A stretch of DNA of 36,247 nucleotides from an uncultured Oscillospiraceae bacterium. GTDB lineage: Bacteria > Bacillota > Clostridia > Oscillospirales > Oscillospiraceae. Location: positions 1 to 36,247 of the forward strand of contig CAKTUT010000001.1 in assembly GCA_934621665.1 (NCBI GenBank), read 5' to 3'. How positions within the stretch are numbered: position 1 is the stretch's first letter; each line of letters begins with the position of its first letter. The notes beneath the pieces were generated by a model. The model did not search any database, was not told the DNA's origin, and saw only the letters and a list, made by a program, of their open reading frames with translations. The position numbers and the translations under genes were made by a program. This document shows, in pieces, positions 15,954 through 22,903 of this stretch.

Positions 15954-16208
15954 TTACAAAAGCTGATAGCGCCAGATCAGAAACAGATGCACGGCCAGAA
16001 AGAGCGGGCCGAGAATGACAAATTTTGCGTGGCGCGTTTTGTGGCGGAACAGCGCCATGCCAAGCAGCATTCCGGCACTTCCGCCGATGGCCGCGCAGCC
16101 GAGGAGCGTTGTTTCCGGGATGCGCCACATATGGCGGCGGGCAAAATTTTTATCAAGGCACATAAGCAGCAGCGCAAGCGCATTGATTAGTAGCAGATAG
16201 TAAATCAT
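15954..16208 (-). CDS. DUF1294-family small membrane protein
   Basis: An 84-residue membrane protein with the family pattern: a first helix ending LMCLDKNFARR, then WRIPETTLLGCAAIGGSAGMLLGMALFRHKT, then a last helix. DUF1294 proteins have no established function. It stands alone on the minus strand between a terminator and a divergent lipoprotein gene. Confidence 0.88.
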   Translation of the reverse strand: MIYYLLLINALALLLMCLDKNFARRHMWRIPETTLLGCAAIGGSAGMLLGMALFRHKTRHAKFVILGPLFLAVHLFLIWRYQLL

Positions 16209-16234
16209 ATCGGGATTCCTTTCGGAGGTGCTTC

Positions 16235-16762
16235 ATGAGAAAACTTCTTGCGGCGGCGCTGTGCGCGGTGTTGGTTGCCTTGAGCGGGTGCGCGGCAGCG
16301 CCGGTTATGTGGGAGACGGTGGACGATGTGCTGCCGGTTTTGGCGGACGCATCATATGACAGTGCGTATACGATGGCGTTTGATGTTCCTGCCGACGCGG
16401 CGGCTGCATTTTCAGACGACAGCGCGCAGCGCGTATATATCCAGTCGGACGGTGAGTATGAGATCATGGCCGAGACGCTGGCGCTTTCCACAATCGACGC
16501 GGTGGCACGCCACGTGTCGGGTTTTGACGCCGGCCAGCTGCAAATGGTTAAGACGCGCCGGTTCGGGATGGAGGAGTACCAGTTTGCGTGGTATTCCGAG
16601 AGCGACGAGGGCGGGCGGCTCTATCGCGCGGACGTGCTGATGGATGGGGAATACAGCTATGCGCTGGTGTTCTCGGTCAAAGAGGGCGCAAGCGGCAGTT
16701 ATGCGGATGTGGCCGAGCAGGTGTTCTCCAGCTTCAATCTGTTCTATGACGAGAAGATCTAA
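16235..16762 (+). CDS. Predicted lipoprotein of unknown function
   Basis: A 175-residue protein with a lipoprotein signal peptide: MRK, a hydrophobic run, and lipobox LSGC with Cys19. The exported part is acidic and without recognisable domain; the segments SAQRVYIQSDGEYEIMAETL and ADVLMDGEYSYALVFSVKEG look like beta-strands. The start ATG follows TTTCGGAGGTGCTTC. I do not recognise a family. It is a single-gene unit ended by the terminator at 16806. Confidence 0.8.
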   Translation: MRKLLAAALCAVLVALSGCAAAPVMWETVDDVLPVLADASYDSAYTMAFDVPADAAAAFSDDSAQRVYIQSDGEYEIMAETLALSTIDAVARHVSGFDAGQLQMVKTRRFGMEEYQFAWYSESDEGGRLYRADVLMDGEYSYALVFSVKEGASGSYADVAEQVFSSFNLFYDEKI

Positions 16763-16805
16763 CCCCATTCTATCATAATCACAGCACAAGGAAAAGAGCA
16801 AAAGA

Positions 16806-16833
16806 AAAAGCGAAGCCGTTTGGCTTCGCTTTT
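16806..16833. terminator. Bidirectional intrinsic terminator
   Basis: AAAAGCGAAGCC pairs perfectly with GGCTTCGCTTTT around GTTT. The A-rich left and T-rich right arms allow use by both the lipoprotein gene (+) and the convergent Fe-S protein gene (-). Confidence 0.85.
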
Positions 16834-16846
16834 GGCACGCTATTTA

Positions 16847-16876
16847 CAAAGATTATAAAATCAAAGATTATAAAAT
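16847..16876. repeat. 15-bp tandem duplication spanning a stop codon
   Basis: CAAAGATTATAAAAT is present twice in direct succession (16847-16861 and 16862-16876). The second copy contains the end of the Fe-S protein gene (Ile-Leu-stop read on the minus strand), so the first copy repeats those last codons after the stop. Confidence 0.9.
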
Positions 16877-17614
16877 TTCGCCGCTGGGCGAGATGGTCAC
16901 AACGCGCAGCGGGATATCCCTGCCGCAGGCGCTGATGGCCTGTCTGGCGGCAAACTCCAGTCCACCGCAGCACGGAACCTCCATACGCGTGAGCGTGACG
17001 CTCTTTACGTCGTTCTGCTCCAGAATGTCCGTCAGCTTTTCTGCATAGTCTACGCGGTCGAGCTTGGGGCAGCCGATCAGCGTGATGTGTCCGCGGATAA
17101 AATCATGGTGGAAGCTGCCGTAGGTATAGGCGGTGCAGTCGGCGGCAATCAGCAGGTCACAGCCGTTAAAATACGGTGCGTTCACCGGGACAAGCTGAAT
17201 CTGCACCGGCCAGTTTTGCAGCTGACCGGGCACTGCCGGTGCGTCATTACAGGCGTTTTCTGTGTGCGTAACGGTTTTTACGTTAGCGCCGGGGCAGCCG
17301 CAGGCAAGCTTCTGCGGCGCTGGTACGTCCGGATTTTTTACCTGCTGGACGTTTTTGATGGCCTCGGCCGTCAGGCGGTCGAGCCTTGCTTTTTTCACAG
17401 CGTCCTCGTCATAGGCCGCCGCCTCGCGCTCAATAAAGTGAATTGCGTCCACCGGACAGACGGGCAGACAGTTGCCAAGCCCATCGCAATAGTCGTCACG
17501 CAGAAGCTTTGCCTTGCCATCTATGATGGCGATTGCGCCCTCGTGGCACGCATCGGCGCACAGACCGCAGCCGGTGCAGGCGGCCTCATCAATTTCAATA
17601 ATCGTCCGTTTCAT
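16868..17614 (-). CDS. 4Fe-4S ferredoxin-domain protein with C-terminal cysteine-rich region
   Basis: A 248-residue protein. Residues 1-60 hold two ferredoxin-like cysteine groups: Cys13, 16, 19, 23 (CTGCGLCADAC) and Cys43, 49, 53 (CDGLGNCLPVCP). The second group has unusual spacing and no obvious fourth ligand next to it. The C-terminal part (about 100-248) has LACGCPG, LIAADCTAYTYGSFH, LIGCPKLD and EVPCCGGLEFA, suggesting further metal or cluster binding. Such proteins occur in strict anaerobes near Crp/Fnr regulators and are thought to have a redox or stress role; no activity is established. It overlaps the upstream zinc-ribbon gene by 4 bp. Confidence 0.85.
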   Translation of the reverse strand: MKRTIIEIDEAACTGCGLCADACHEGAIAIIDGKAKLLRDDYCDGLGNCLPVCPVDAIHFIEREAAAYDEDAVKKARLDRLTAEAIKNVQQVKNPDVPAPQKLACGCPGANVKTVTHTENACNDAPAVPGQLQNWPVQIQLVPVNAPYFNGCDLLIAADCTAYTYGSFHHDFIRGHITLIGCPKLDRVDYAEKLTDILEQNDVKSVTLTRMEVPCCGGLEFAARQAISACGRDIPLRVVTISPSGEIL

Positions 17615-17916
17615 GCTTGTTCCTCCTGTGCGCGAAGCTTGGCCTCGCGTTTTGCTTTGCGCTCAGCGTCGATTTTTGCCTGATTGCGCCGCGCAATTTC
17701 CATCAGACTGTTGTACGTTTCCTCGCCAACGCACTGCTTGGCGTATTTGCACCACTGTACACAGCTGAGCTTGTCGTTATAAATGATAAAGCCGCATTTG
17801 TCGCAGGCAATTTCCGTATCGGTGGAAAAAATCTCGACGGGATTGCCGCAATTCGGACAGATTTTGTCCTCAATCGTCGGGGTGCGGGGCTTTCCCTGAC
17901 AGCCGTCCATAATCAT
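17611..17916 (-). CDS. Small zinc-ribbon protein
   Basis: A 101-residue protein with two CxxC pairs (CPNCGN, CDKCGF), then CVQWCKYAKQC and a lysine/arginine-rich helical tail. The paired CxxC motifs form a probable zinc ribbon; the third cysteine group could bind a further metal. ATG 17916 is taken because GAGGAGG precedes it by 8 bases. It is the first gene of a two-gene operon with the 4Fe-4S protein and is divergent from the Crp/Fnr gene. The function is unknown. Confidence 0.78.
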   Translation of the reverse strand: MIMDGCQGKPRTPTIEDKICPNCGNPVEIFSTDTEIACDKCGFIIYNDKLSCVQWCKYAKQCVGEETYNSLMEIARRNQAKIDAERKAKREAKLRAQEEQA

Positions 17917-17931
17917 TTGCGTCGCCTCCTC

Positions 17932-17961
17932 TTGACTTTCTGGGTACAGTATAGGATACTG
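17932..17961 (+). promoter_or_regulatory. Crp/Fnr gene promoter with overlapping palindrome
   Basis: TTGACT (17932-17937) and GATACT (17955-17960) are 17 bp apart, facing the Crp/Fnr gene. A perfect dyad CAGTAT-AGG-ATACTG (17947-17961) covers the -10 box. On the opposite strand the same dyad contains TATACT, a possible -10 for the Fe-S operon. It is a likely operator controlling both directions. Confidence 0.6.
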
Positions 17962-18005
17962 AAAGAAAAATGTATGTTGTTTTTCCAACAAGGAGGCGAA
18001 AAAAT

Positions 18006-18668
18006 ATGGAAATTACGCAGACAATTGCCAACTGCGCACTGTTTCGGGGACTACAGCCCGAGGAAATTGCGGCGGTGCTGCCGTGCCTGTCCGCGCGGCA
18101 GGCCACGTTTCGCAAGGGTCAGTTTCTGCTTCGCGAGGGCGATGAGGTGCACGCGCCGGGCGTTTTGCTTACAGGCGAGGCGGAAATTTTGCAGGAGGAT
18201 TTCTGGGGCAACCGAAATCTTCTGGCGGCGCTTGCACCCGGTGAAATTTTCGGCGAGGTGTTCGCGTGCGCGGGCGCGTCGTCGCCGGTCAGCGCCGTGT
18301 GCCGGACGGATGGGAGCGTGCTGTATCTGAATGTTGCGGCGCTGCTTTCGCCGTGTGAAAAGGGTTGCGCGCAGCATAAGCGCATCACGCAGAATCTGAT
18401 TCGCGTGCTGGCGCAGAAGAACCTGATGCTGAACGAAAAAACGTGGTTTCTCTCGCAGCGCACCACGCGCGAAAAGCTGCTGTGCTATCTTTCGGCGCAG
18501 GCGCGAAAGGCCGGAAGCGCCAGCTTCCGCATTCCTTTTGACCGCCAGCAGCTGGCGGATTTTCTGTCGGTCAACCGCAGCGCCATGACTGTTGAGCTTG
18601 GAAAAATGCAGCAGGAGGGGCTGCTGCGCACCGAGCGCGGTGCGTTTACGCTGTATCAGCAGGCATAA
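18006..18668 (+). CDS. Crp/Fnr-family transcriptional regulator
   Basis: The 220-residue protein has a cyclic-nucleotide-type beta-barrel sensor domain (about 15-115: FRKGQFLLREGDEVHAPGVLL, LAPGEIFGEVFACAGA). A long dimerisation helix and a Crp-type winged helix follow (RTTREKLLCYLSAQARK, DRQQLADFLSVNRSAMTVELGKMQQEG). The N-terminus lacks the four-cysteine cluster of classical FNR, so the signal is not a 4Fe-4S cluster of that kind; haem or small-molecule sensing as in related anaerobe regulators is possible. ATG 18006 follows AAGGAGG. It is divergent from the Fe-S/zinc-ribbon operon, which it probably controls. Confidence 0.9.
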   Translation: MEITQTIANCALFRGLQPEEIAAVLPCLSARQATFRKGQFLLREGDEVHAPGVLLTGEAEILQEDFWGNRNLLAALAPGEIFGEVFACAGASSPVSAVCRTDGSVLYLNVAALLSPCEKGCAQHKRITQNLIRVLAQKNLMLNEKTWFLSQRTTREKLLCYLSAQARKAGSASFRIPFDRQQLADFLSVNRSAMTVELGKMQQEGLLRTERGAFTLYQQA

Positions 18669-18672
18669 AAAT

Positions 18673-18704
18673 ATCCCGGCGGCGCATTTTGGCTCCGCCG
18701 GGAT
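18673..18704 (+). terminator. Terminator-like hairpin
   Basis: ATCCCGGCGG and CCGCCGGGAT form a 10-bp stem with a 12-base loop. Only three T residues end the right side, so it is weaker than the others in the window. It lies between the convergent Crp/Fnr and anti-sigma genes. Confidence 0.6.
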
Positions 18705-18713
18705 TTGCGGTAT

Positions 18714-19724
18714 TCAGCCAACCTCGCCCTGCATGGGCGTAAAGAGCCGATTTGCCATGTCGGAGAGTATCTGCTCGTTTGCACCACGGTCAACCGTCAG
18801 ACTGTAGGCAAGCCCCGGTGCAACATCCAGCCACAGAATCTTGCCCGCGCCGCTCTCGTCATACGAAAGCTCGGCGGTGCAATAGGAGACCTGTGTCTCA
18901 GCGTGATCGGCAAATTCCTGTTCCATGCCGGAAATGTCGATAATGGAGACTTCGCCGGTGGCGGCGGTGCGATAGACCCACTGTGCGCCGTCCAGGGTAA
19001 AGGCGGTTTCGGCAATGGTCATGCCGTTGTACGAGAATGCGTTGAGCATCACATCCTGTGCGCCTGCCGGTGCGTCTGCGATGCTGTGGCCGAGGTCAAG
19101 CGCGATCTTCTGCACCTGCGCCAGCAGCATCTGCGGATCGGTCTCACTGCTGAGAGAATACTGCGTGTCATCCTCCGGCACATACCACGACGCGGCGGCA
19201 TAGTCTCCGTCGGTGCGCAGCGTCAGATCAAGACCGTTGGCGTTCCACGACAAATCCTCTGTCCAGTCAAGATACAGCCCGGAGAGATTCTCATCCTGCA
19301 CGTCTTTTTGCGCACGAAGCGTATAAGCGAGCCCACCTATGGTATAATCGGCCTGCGCGATTGGCGCGGGCTCGTCTGCCTCGCTGCCATTTGAAATGGA
19401 AATGCTGCTATAGACGACGTCCTGTGCTTCTGCCGGAACGGGAAGCGTATAGCCAATTGCCTTGAGCGATTCGGCAGTCTCCTCGTGGACGGGGTTTGCA
19501 AGCTGCGCGACGGACGCAGACGGCTCACTGCTTGACGGCTGCTTCGTCAGCGATTCCCACGGTCGCAGGATGACAGCCGAGGCGGCAACCGCAAGGCATA
19601 CGCACGCGGCCAGCGCCAGCGGCGCGTGGCTGGGCTTACGCTTGCGCGCGGCCGGCATCTGCGCCTGCTCCAAAAGCGCGTCGTCTGCGGCGTGCTGGAA
19701 TTTTTCAAAACGACTGTTTGTCAT
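18714..19724 (-). CDS. Membrane anti-sigma-like protein, DUF4367-type extracytoplasmic domain
   Basis: The 336-residue protein has a cytoplasmic N-terminus of about 33 residues (FEKFQHAADDALLEQAQMP), one membrane helix at about 34-53 and a large outside domain. That domain shows two DUF4367-like halves (GLAYTLRAQKDVQDENLSGLY; FTLDGAQWVYRTAATGE). It overlaps the sigma-factor gene by 4 bp, the usual arrangement for an ECF sigma factor and its membrane-bound inhibitor. The short N-terminus would hold the sigma factor until an envelope signal releases it (family inference). A classic ZAS zinc motif is not visible. Confidence 0.8.
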   Translation of the reverse strand: MTNSRFEKFQHAADDALLEQAQMPAARKRKPSHAPLALAACVCLAVAASAVILRPWESLTKQPSSSEPSASVAQLANPVHEETAESLKAIGYTLPVPAEAQDVVYSSISISNGSEADEPAPIAQADYTIGGLAYTLRAQKDVQDENLSGLYLDWTEDLSWNANGLDLTLRTDGDYAAASWYVPEDDTQYSLSSETDPQMLLAQVQKIALDLGHSIADAPAGAQDVMLNAFSYNGMTIAETAFTLDGAQWVYRTAATGEVSIIDISGMEQEFADHAETQVSYCTAELSYDESGAGKILWLDVAPGLAYSLTVDRGANEQILSDMANRLFTPMQGEVG

Positions 19725-20281
19725 AATGTAACTCCCTCTTTCTGCATTTTTGCGCGAAGATGATTGCGGGTGCGAAACAGCGACGAGCGGATTTTTTCCT
19801 CGCTTGCGCCAAGACTCTGCGCAATCTCGCGCGTGCTCTCGCCATACCAGTAGCGGCGGACAAAAATCGTGCGGTTTTCTTCGCGCTGTTCCAGCAGAAA
19901 CGTTTTTAAGAACACGCGCAGCTCGTCCTGTTCCAGTACGCGCTGTATTTCATCGCCGCCGGCGCAGAGACTTGGCTCAAGCTCCTCAAACGATTCCTCC
20001 AGCGCGGTTTTGCGCTTGTCCGCGCCATTGTAAACGGCCTTATCCAGTGCGAGATTCCGCATCACGCGCGCCAGATATGCGCGCAGCGAACCAGGGCGCT
20101 CAGGCGGGATGGCGTTCCAAATGCGAATCCAGAGGTCGCTCAGACATTCTTCCACGTCGCGCAGATCGGGCAGAATGCGCCGCGCCACGCTGCGGCACAG
20201 GCCGCCGTATTTCTGCTCAGAGGCGGCGATGGCGCTTTCCTTGCGGTCAAAATAAAGCTGAATAATTTCTTCATCATTCAT
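19721..20281 (-). CDS. RNA polymerase sigma factor, sigma-70 family (ECF-like)
   Basis: The 186-residue protein has region 2 at about 20-85 (RDVEECLSDLWIRIWNAIP, LRAYLARVMRNLALD) and region 4 at about 125-180 (EENRTIFVRRYWYGESTREIAQSLGASEEKIRSSLFRTRNHL). It has no regions 1 and 3, fitting an ECF-type factor. ATG 20281 is chosen because AGGAG lies 8 bases before it. It is coupled to the anti-sigma-like gene by an ATGA overlap. A possible ECF-type promoter lies upstream, suggesting self-activation. Confidence 0.9.
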   Translation of the reverse strand: MNDEEIIQLYFDRKESAIAASEQKYGGLCRSVARRILPDLRDVEECLSDLWIRIWNAIPPERPGSLRAYLARVMRNLALDKAVYNGADKRKTALEESFEELEPSLCAGGDEIQRVLEQDELRVFLKTFLLEQREENRTIFVRRYWYGESTREIAQSLGASEEKIRSSLFRTRNHLRAKMQKEGVTL

Positions 20282-20371
20282 GGTATGTACTCCTGCGGTG
20301 CAGCGGCGCAGCATCCGGAACTGCTGCCGCCACATTTATGTGATGCAGTGATCTCTGCCTCTGCCTATTAT

Positions 20372-20397
20372 GACGGAATGCGCGTGGAAAACGTTGC
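20372..20397 (-). promoter_or_regulatory. Possible ECF-type autoregulated promoter of the sigma-factor gene
   Basis: On the minus strand GCAAC (20393-20397) and CGTC (20372-20375) are separated by 17 bp between AAC and CGTC. This is the typical AAC / CGTC layout of ECF sigma promoters. It lies about 90 bp upstream of the sigma-factor ATG. It is a short motif, so chance occurrence is possible. Confidence 0.4.
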
Positions 20398-20423
20398 ACC
20401 GCGGCGCGGAAAAATTTCTGCCG

Positions 20424-20452
20424 TGGTCAAGCGCCGCTTCGTATGCTATAAT
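20424..20452 (+). promoter_or_regulatory. Promoter of the two-component system
   Basis: TATAAT (20447-20452) has a TGC extension before it. TGGTCA (20424-20429) lies 17 bp upstream. Transcription would begin near 20460 and run through the palindrome at 20489 before the response-regulator gene. Confidence 0.65.
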
Positions 20453-20488
20453 AGCAGCATAGCGTCAGAAATTGTCGAATGCTGTAAA

Positions 20489-20502
20489 GCGTCAGCTGAC
20501 GC
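20489..20502. promoter_or_regulatory. Perfect 14-bp palindrome in the leader of the two-component operon
   Basis: GCGTCAGCTGACGC is fully self-complementary. A half-site copy, GCGTCAG, lies 27 bp upstream at 20462-20468. Placed just after the transcription start, it could be a repressor site. As RNA it has no loop, so a protein-binding DNA site is the more likely reading. Confidence 0.5.
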
Positions 20503-20532
20503 AAATTTCCCAGAAAAAGAAAGGAGCAGACA

Positions 20533-21204
20533 ATGTTCCGTGTTTTGATTGCAGAGGACGACCGTGAGCTCAACCAGCTGTTTCAGCGGGTGCTCAGCAA
20601 AAACGGCTATACCGCCGTGGGCGTGGCCAATGGGCAAGAGGCACTTTCGGCGCTGGAAGACGGATATTTTGATCTGATTATCTCCGATATCATGATGCCG
20701 GAGGTGGACGGCTATGAGCTGGTGCGCACGCTGCGCGAAAACGGCACGGCCATCCCGGTAATGATGATCACGGCCAAGGATGCGTTTGATGATATGCGGC
20801 AGGGCTTTTTGTCCGGGACGGACGACTATATGGTGAAGCCCGTCAACGTCAATGAGATGGTGCTGCGAGTGGGCGCGCTTTTGCGCCGGGCGCAGATGGC
20901 AAGCGAGCGCCGTCAGGTGATCGGCGGGACGGTGCTGGAGTGCGATCTGTTTACCGTGACGTGCGGCGGCGAGAGCGTGGTGCTGCCGCAGAAAGAGTTT
21001 ATGCTGCTGTATAAGCTGGTCTGCTTCCCAGGGCGGATTTTTACGCGCCAGCAGCTGATGGATGAGATCTGGGGCTATGACTCCGAGACCAGCAGCCACA
21101 CGGTGGATGTGCACATCGGACGCCTGCGCGAGCGTTTCCGCGACAACCCCGATTTTAAAATCGTAACGATGCGTGGCGTCGGATATAAGGTGGTGCGGAC
21201 GTGA
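20533..21204 (+). CDS. Response regulator, OmpR/PhoB family
   Basis: The 223-residue protein has a receiver domain with the acidic pair at 9-10, phospho-acceptor Asp52 (IISDIMMP), the T/S residue in MMITAKD and the conserved lysine in MVKPVN. A winged-helix output domain follows (TRQQLMDEIWGYDSETSSHTVDVHIGRLR, MRGVGYKVV). ATG 20533 follows AAAGGAG. The last bases overlap the GTG start of the kinase gene (GTGA). Target genes are unknown; the glycolipid operon downstream is a candidate by position only. Confidence 0.95.
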   Translation: MFRVLIAEDDRELNQLFQRVLSKNGYTAVGVANGQEALSALEDGYFDLIISDIMMPEVDGYELVRTLRENGTAIPVMMITAKDAFDDMRQGFLSGTDDYMVKPVNVNEMVLRVGALLRRAQMASERRQVIGGTVLECDLFTVTCGGESVVLPQKEFMLLYKLVCFPGRIFTRQQLMDEIWGYDSETSSHTVDVHIGRLRERFRDNPDFKIVTMRGVGYKVVRT

Positions 21205-22241
21205 AAAAGCTTCAGAAAAAGATGAGCCTGCAAATCCGCTTCTTTTTGCTTTGTATGCTGGAATTTATCGCGGTGGCGGTTTTGGCCGATGTGGCGGGAT
21301 GGCTGCTCAAGCGCTGGCTTGGAATAACGCCGGAGATGCCAATCTTTTTGTGGGCGGTGCTGTTCAGCATTGTCTTTGGCGGTGCAATTACAAAATATGT
21401 GACTGCGACGTTTTTTGACCCGATTACAAAGCTCGGAAAGGCAATGGAGGCGGTCTCAGCTGGCGATTTCAGGGTTTCGGTGGAGACAAACAGCAAAATC
21501 TCCGAGATTCAGGCGCTCTATGACAACTTTAACCGCATGGTGCGCGAGCTTGGCTCTACGGAGATGCTGCAAACCGATTTTATCTCAAACGTCTCACATG
21601 AGTTTAAAACACCGATCAATGCCATTGAGGGCTATGCGGCGCTGTTACAGGAACAGGACTTAACGCCCGAGGAGCAGCGGCAGTATCAGGAGAAAATCCT
21701 GTTCAATACGCGCAGACTTTCAACGCTGACCGGGAATATCCTGCTGCTCAGCAAGCTCAGCAACCAGTCCATCCGCCCAAAGAGCACGACGTATCGTCTG
21801 GACGAGCAGATTCGGCAGGCGGTTGTGGCATTGGAGCAAAAGTGGGAGGAAAAAGACATTGAGCTGGACATTGACCTGGAGCGGACGAGCTTTACCGGCT
21901 ATGAAAGCCTGATGATGCACGTGTGGAGCAACCTCATTGACAACGCCGTAAAGTTTGACCCGCAGGGCGGGCTGGTGCGGATGCGGCTGCACAGCACGGG
22001 CAATGAGATTATATTCTGCATTGAGGACAGCGGAAGCGGCATCGTGCCGGGTGAGGAGGAGCGGATTTTTACAAAGTTCTATCAGTCCGACACCTCGCGC
22101 AAGTCGGAGGGCAACGGCCTTGGTCTGCCGCTTGTCAAAAAGATCACGGAGCTCAACGGCGGAACGGTTACGGCGGAAAATTTGCCGCAGGGCGGCTGCC
22201 GCTTTACGGTACGGCTGCCGGCGGCTGCACCGCAGCAGTGA
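21201..22241 (+). CDS. Membrane sensor histidine kinase with HAMP domain
   Basis: The 346-residue kinase has two closely spaced membrane helices (about 11-32 and 42-66) with almost no outside loop. It probably senses a signal within the membrane or through a partner. A HAMP domain (FFDPITKLGKAMEAVSAGDF) is followed by the HisKA helix with His133 in SHEFKTP, then the ATPase boxes HVWSNLIDNAVKFD, IEDSGSGI and GNGLGLPL. This intramembrane-sensing layout resembles kinases that detect envelope stress. It starts at GTG 21201, coupled to the response regulator. Confidence 0.94.
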   Translation: MKKLQKKMSLQIRFFLLCMLEFIAVAVLADVAGWLLKRWLGITPEMPIFLWAVLFSIVFGGAITKYVTATFFDPITKLGKAMEAVSAGDFRVSVETNSKISEIQALYDNFNRMVRELGSTEMLQTDFISNVSHEFKTPINAIEGYAALLQEQDLTPEEQRQYQEKILFNTRRLSTLTGNILLLSKLSNQSIRPKSTTYRLDEQIRQAVVALEQKWEEKDIELDIDLERTSFTGYESLMMHVWSNLIDNAVKFDPQGGLVRMRLHSTGNEIIFCIEDSGSGIVPGEEERIFTKFYQSDTSRKSEGNGLGLPLVKKITELNGGTVTAENLPQGGCRFTVRLPAAAPQQ

Positions 22242-22262
22242 TAATCGCATAATCGAAGATTG

Positions 22263-22295
22263 GCGGCGCACCCGGATTCGGGTGCGCCGCGTTTT
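22263..22295 (+). terminator. Intrinsic terminator after the two-component system
   Basis: GCGGCGCACCCG pairs with CGGGTGCGCCGC around GATT, followed by four T residues. It separates the kinase gene from the glycolipid operon. Confidence 0.8.
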
Positions 22296-22306
22296 GTCGA
22301 GAATTG

Positions 22307-22359
22307 TCAACAACTGTTGAAACTGAATTGAAGCACAGTTGAAAATCAGCCGCTAGAAT
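22307..22359 (+). promoter_or_regulatory. Possible operator and promoter of the glycolipid operon
   Basis: TCAACA-AC-TGTTGA (22307-22320) is a perfect dyad. A further AGTTGAAA half-site lies at 22338-22345, and TAGAAT (22354-22359) can act as a -10 box. No good -35 box is present at the right spacing, which fits an activator-dependent promoter. The downstream gene starts at 22421. Confidence 0.4.
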
Positions 22360-22420
22360 AAGATGCGAAAAATGTGAAACAGTAATCGTGGGCAGATATG
22401 CCCGCGTGTTGGAGAAGCGT

Positions 22421-22903
22421 ATGGGATTTTTGAAATGCCTTGTTTATATCGCCGTGCTTGGTGTCTGCTCGTTTATTCTGGGGCGGCTTGTGCCGAAATC
22501 GTGGTTTCATCATGAGCGCTTTCCCTATCGCTGTGCGCCGTGGGAGCAGAAGCTGTTTAAGGCGCTGCGCGTAAAGCAGTGGCAGGCCAAAGTGCCGGAC
22601 ATGAGCAGGATTTTCCCCAAGCTCATGCCGCCAAAGAAGATGACGGCACAGACGGTGCAGGCGCTTCCGCGGATGCTGCAGGAGACGTGCGTGGCCGAGG
22701 CGACGCATATGCTGCTGTCCATTGCCGGACTGGCACTGTTTTGGATCTGGCCGGGCTGGGGCGGCGCGGCGGTAGCCATCGTCTATATCCTGCTTGGCAA
22801 TCTCCCGTTTATTATCATTCAGCGCTATAACCGGCCAAGGCTGCAAAAGCTTTTGGCGCGCCAATCGGGGCGCACAGAGGAAAGGAGAGCACCAGAAACG
22901 TGA
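22421..22903 (+). CDS. CrtO-like acyltransferase family membrane protein
   Basis: The 160-residue protein has an N-terminal membrane helix (FLKCLVYIAVLGVCSFILGRL), then the segment PWEQKLFKALRVKQWQAKVPDMSR, and two later helices. The WE.KL...L.V..W..K.P block recalls the family named after staphylococcal glycosyl-diaponeurosporenoate acyltransferase. No carotenoid genes are near, so a carotenoid substrate is unlikely; acylation of a glycolipid made by the next enzyme is more plausible (inference). ATG 22421 follows GGAGAAG. The stop overlaps the next GTG start. Confidence 0.65.
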   Translation: MGFLKCLVYIAVLGVCSFILGRLVPKSWFHHERFPYRCAPWEQKLFKALRVKQWQAKVPDMSRIFPKLMPPKKMTAQTVQALPRMLQETCVAEATHMLLSIAGLALFWIWPGWGGAAVAIVYILLGNLPFIIIQRYNRPRLQKLLARQSGRTEERRAPET

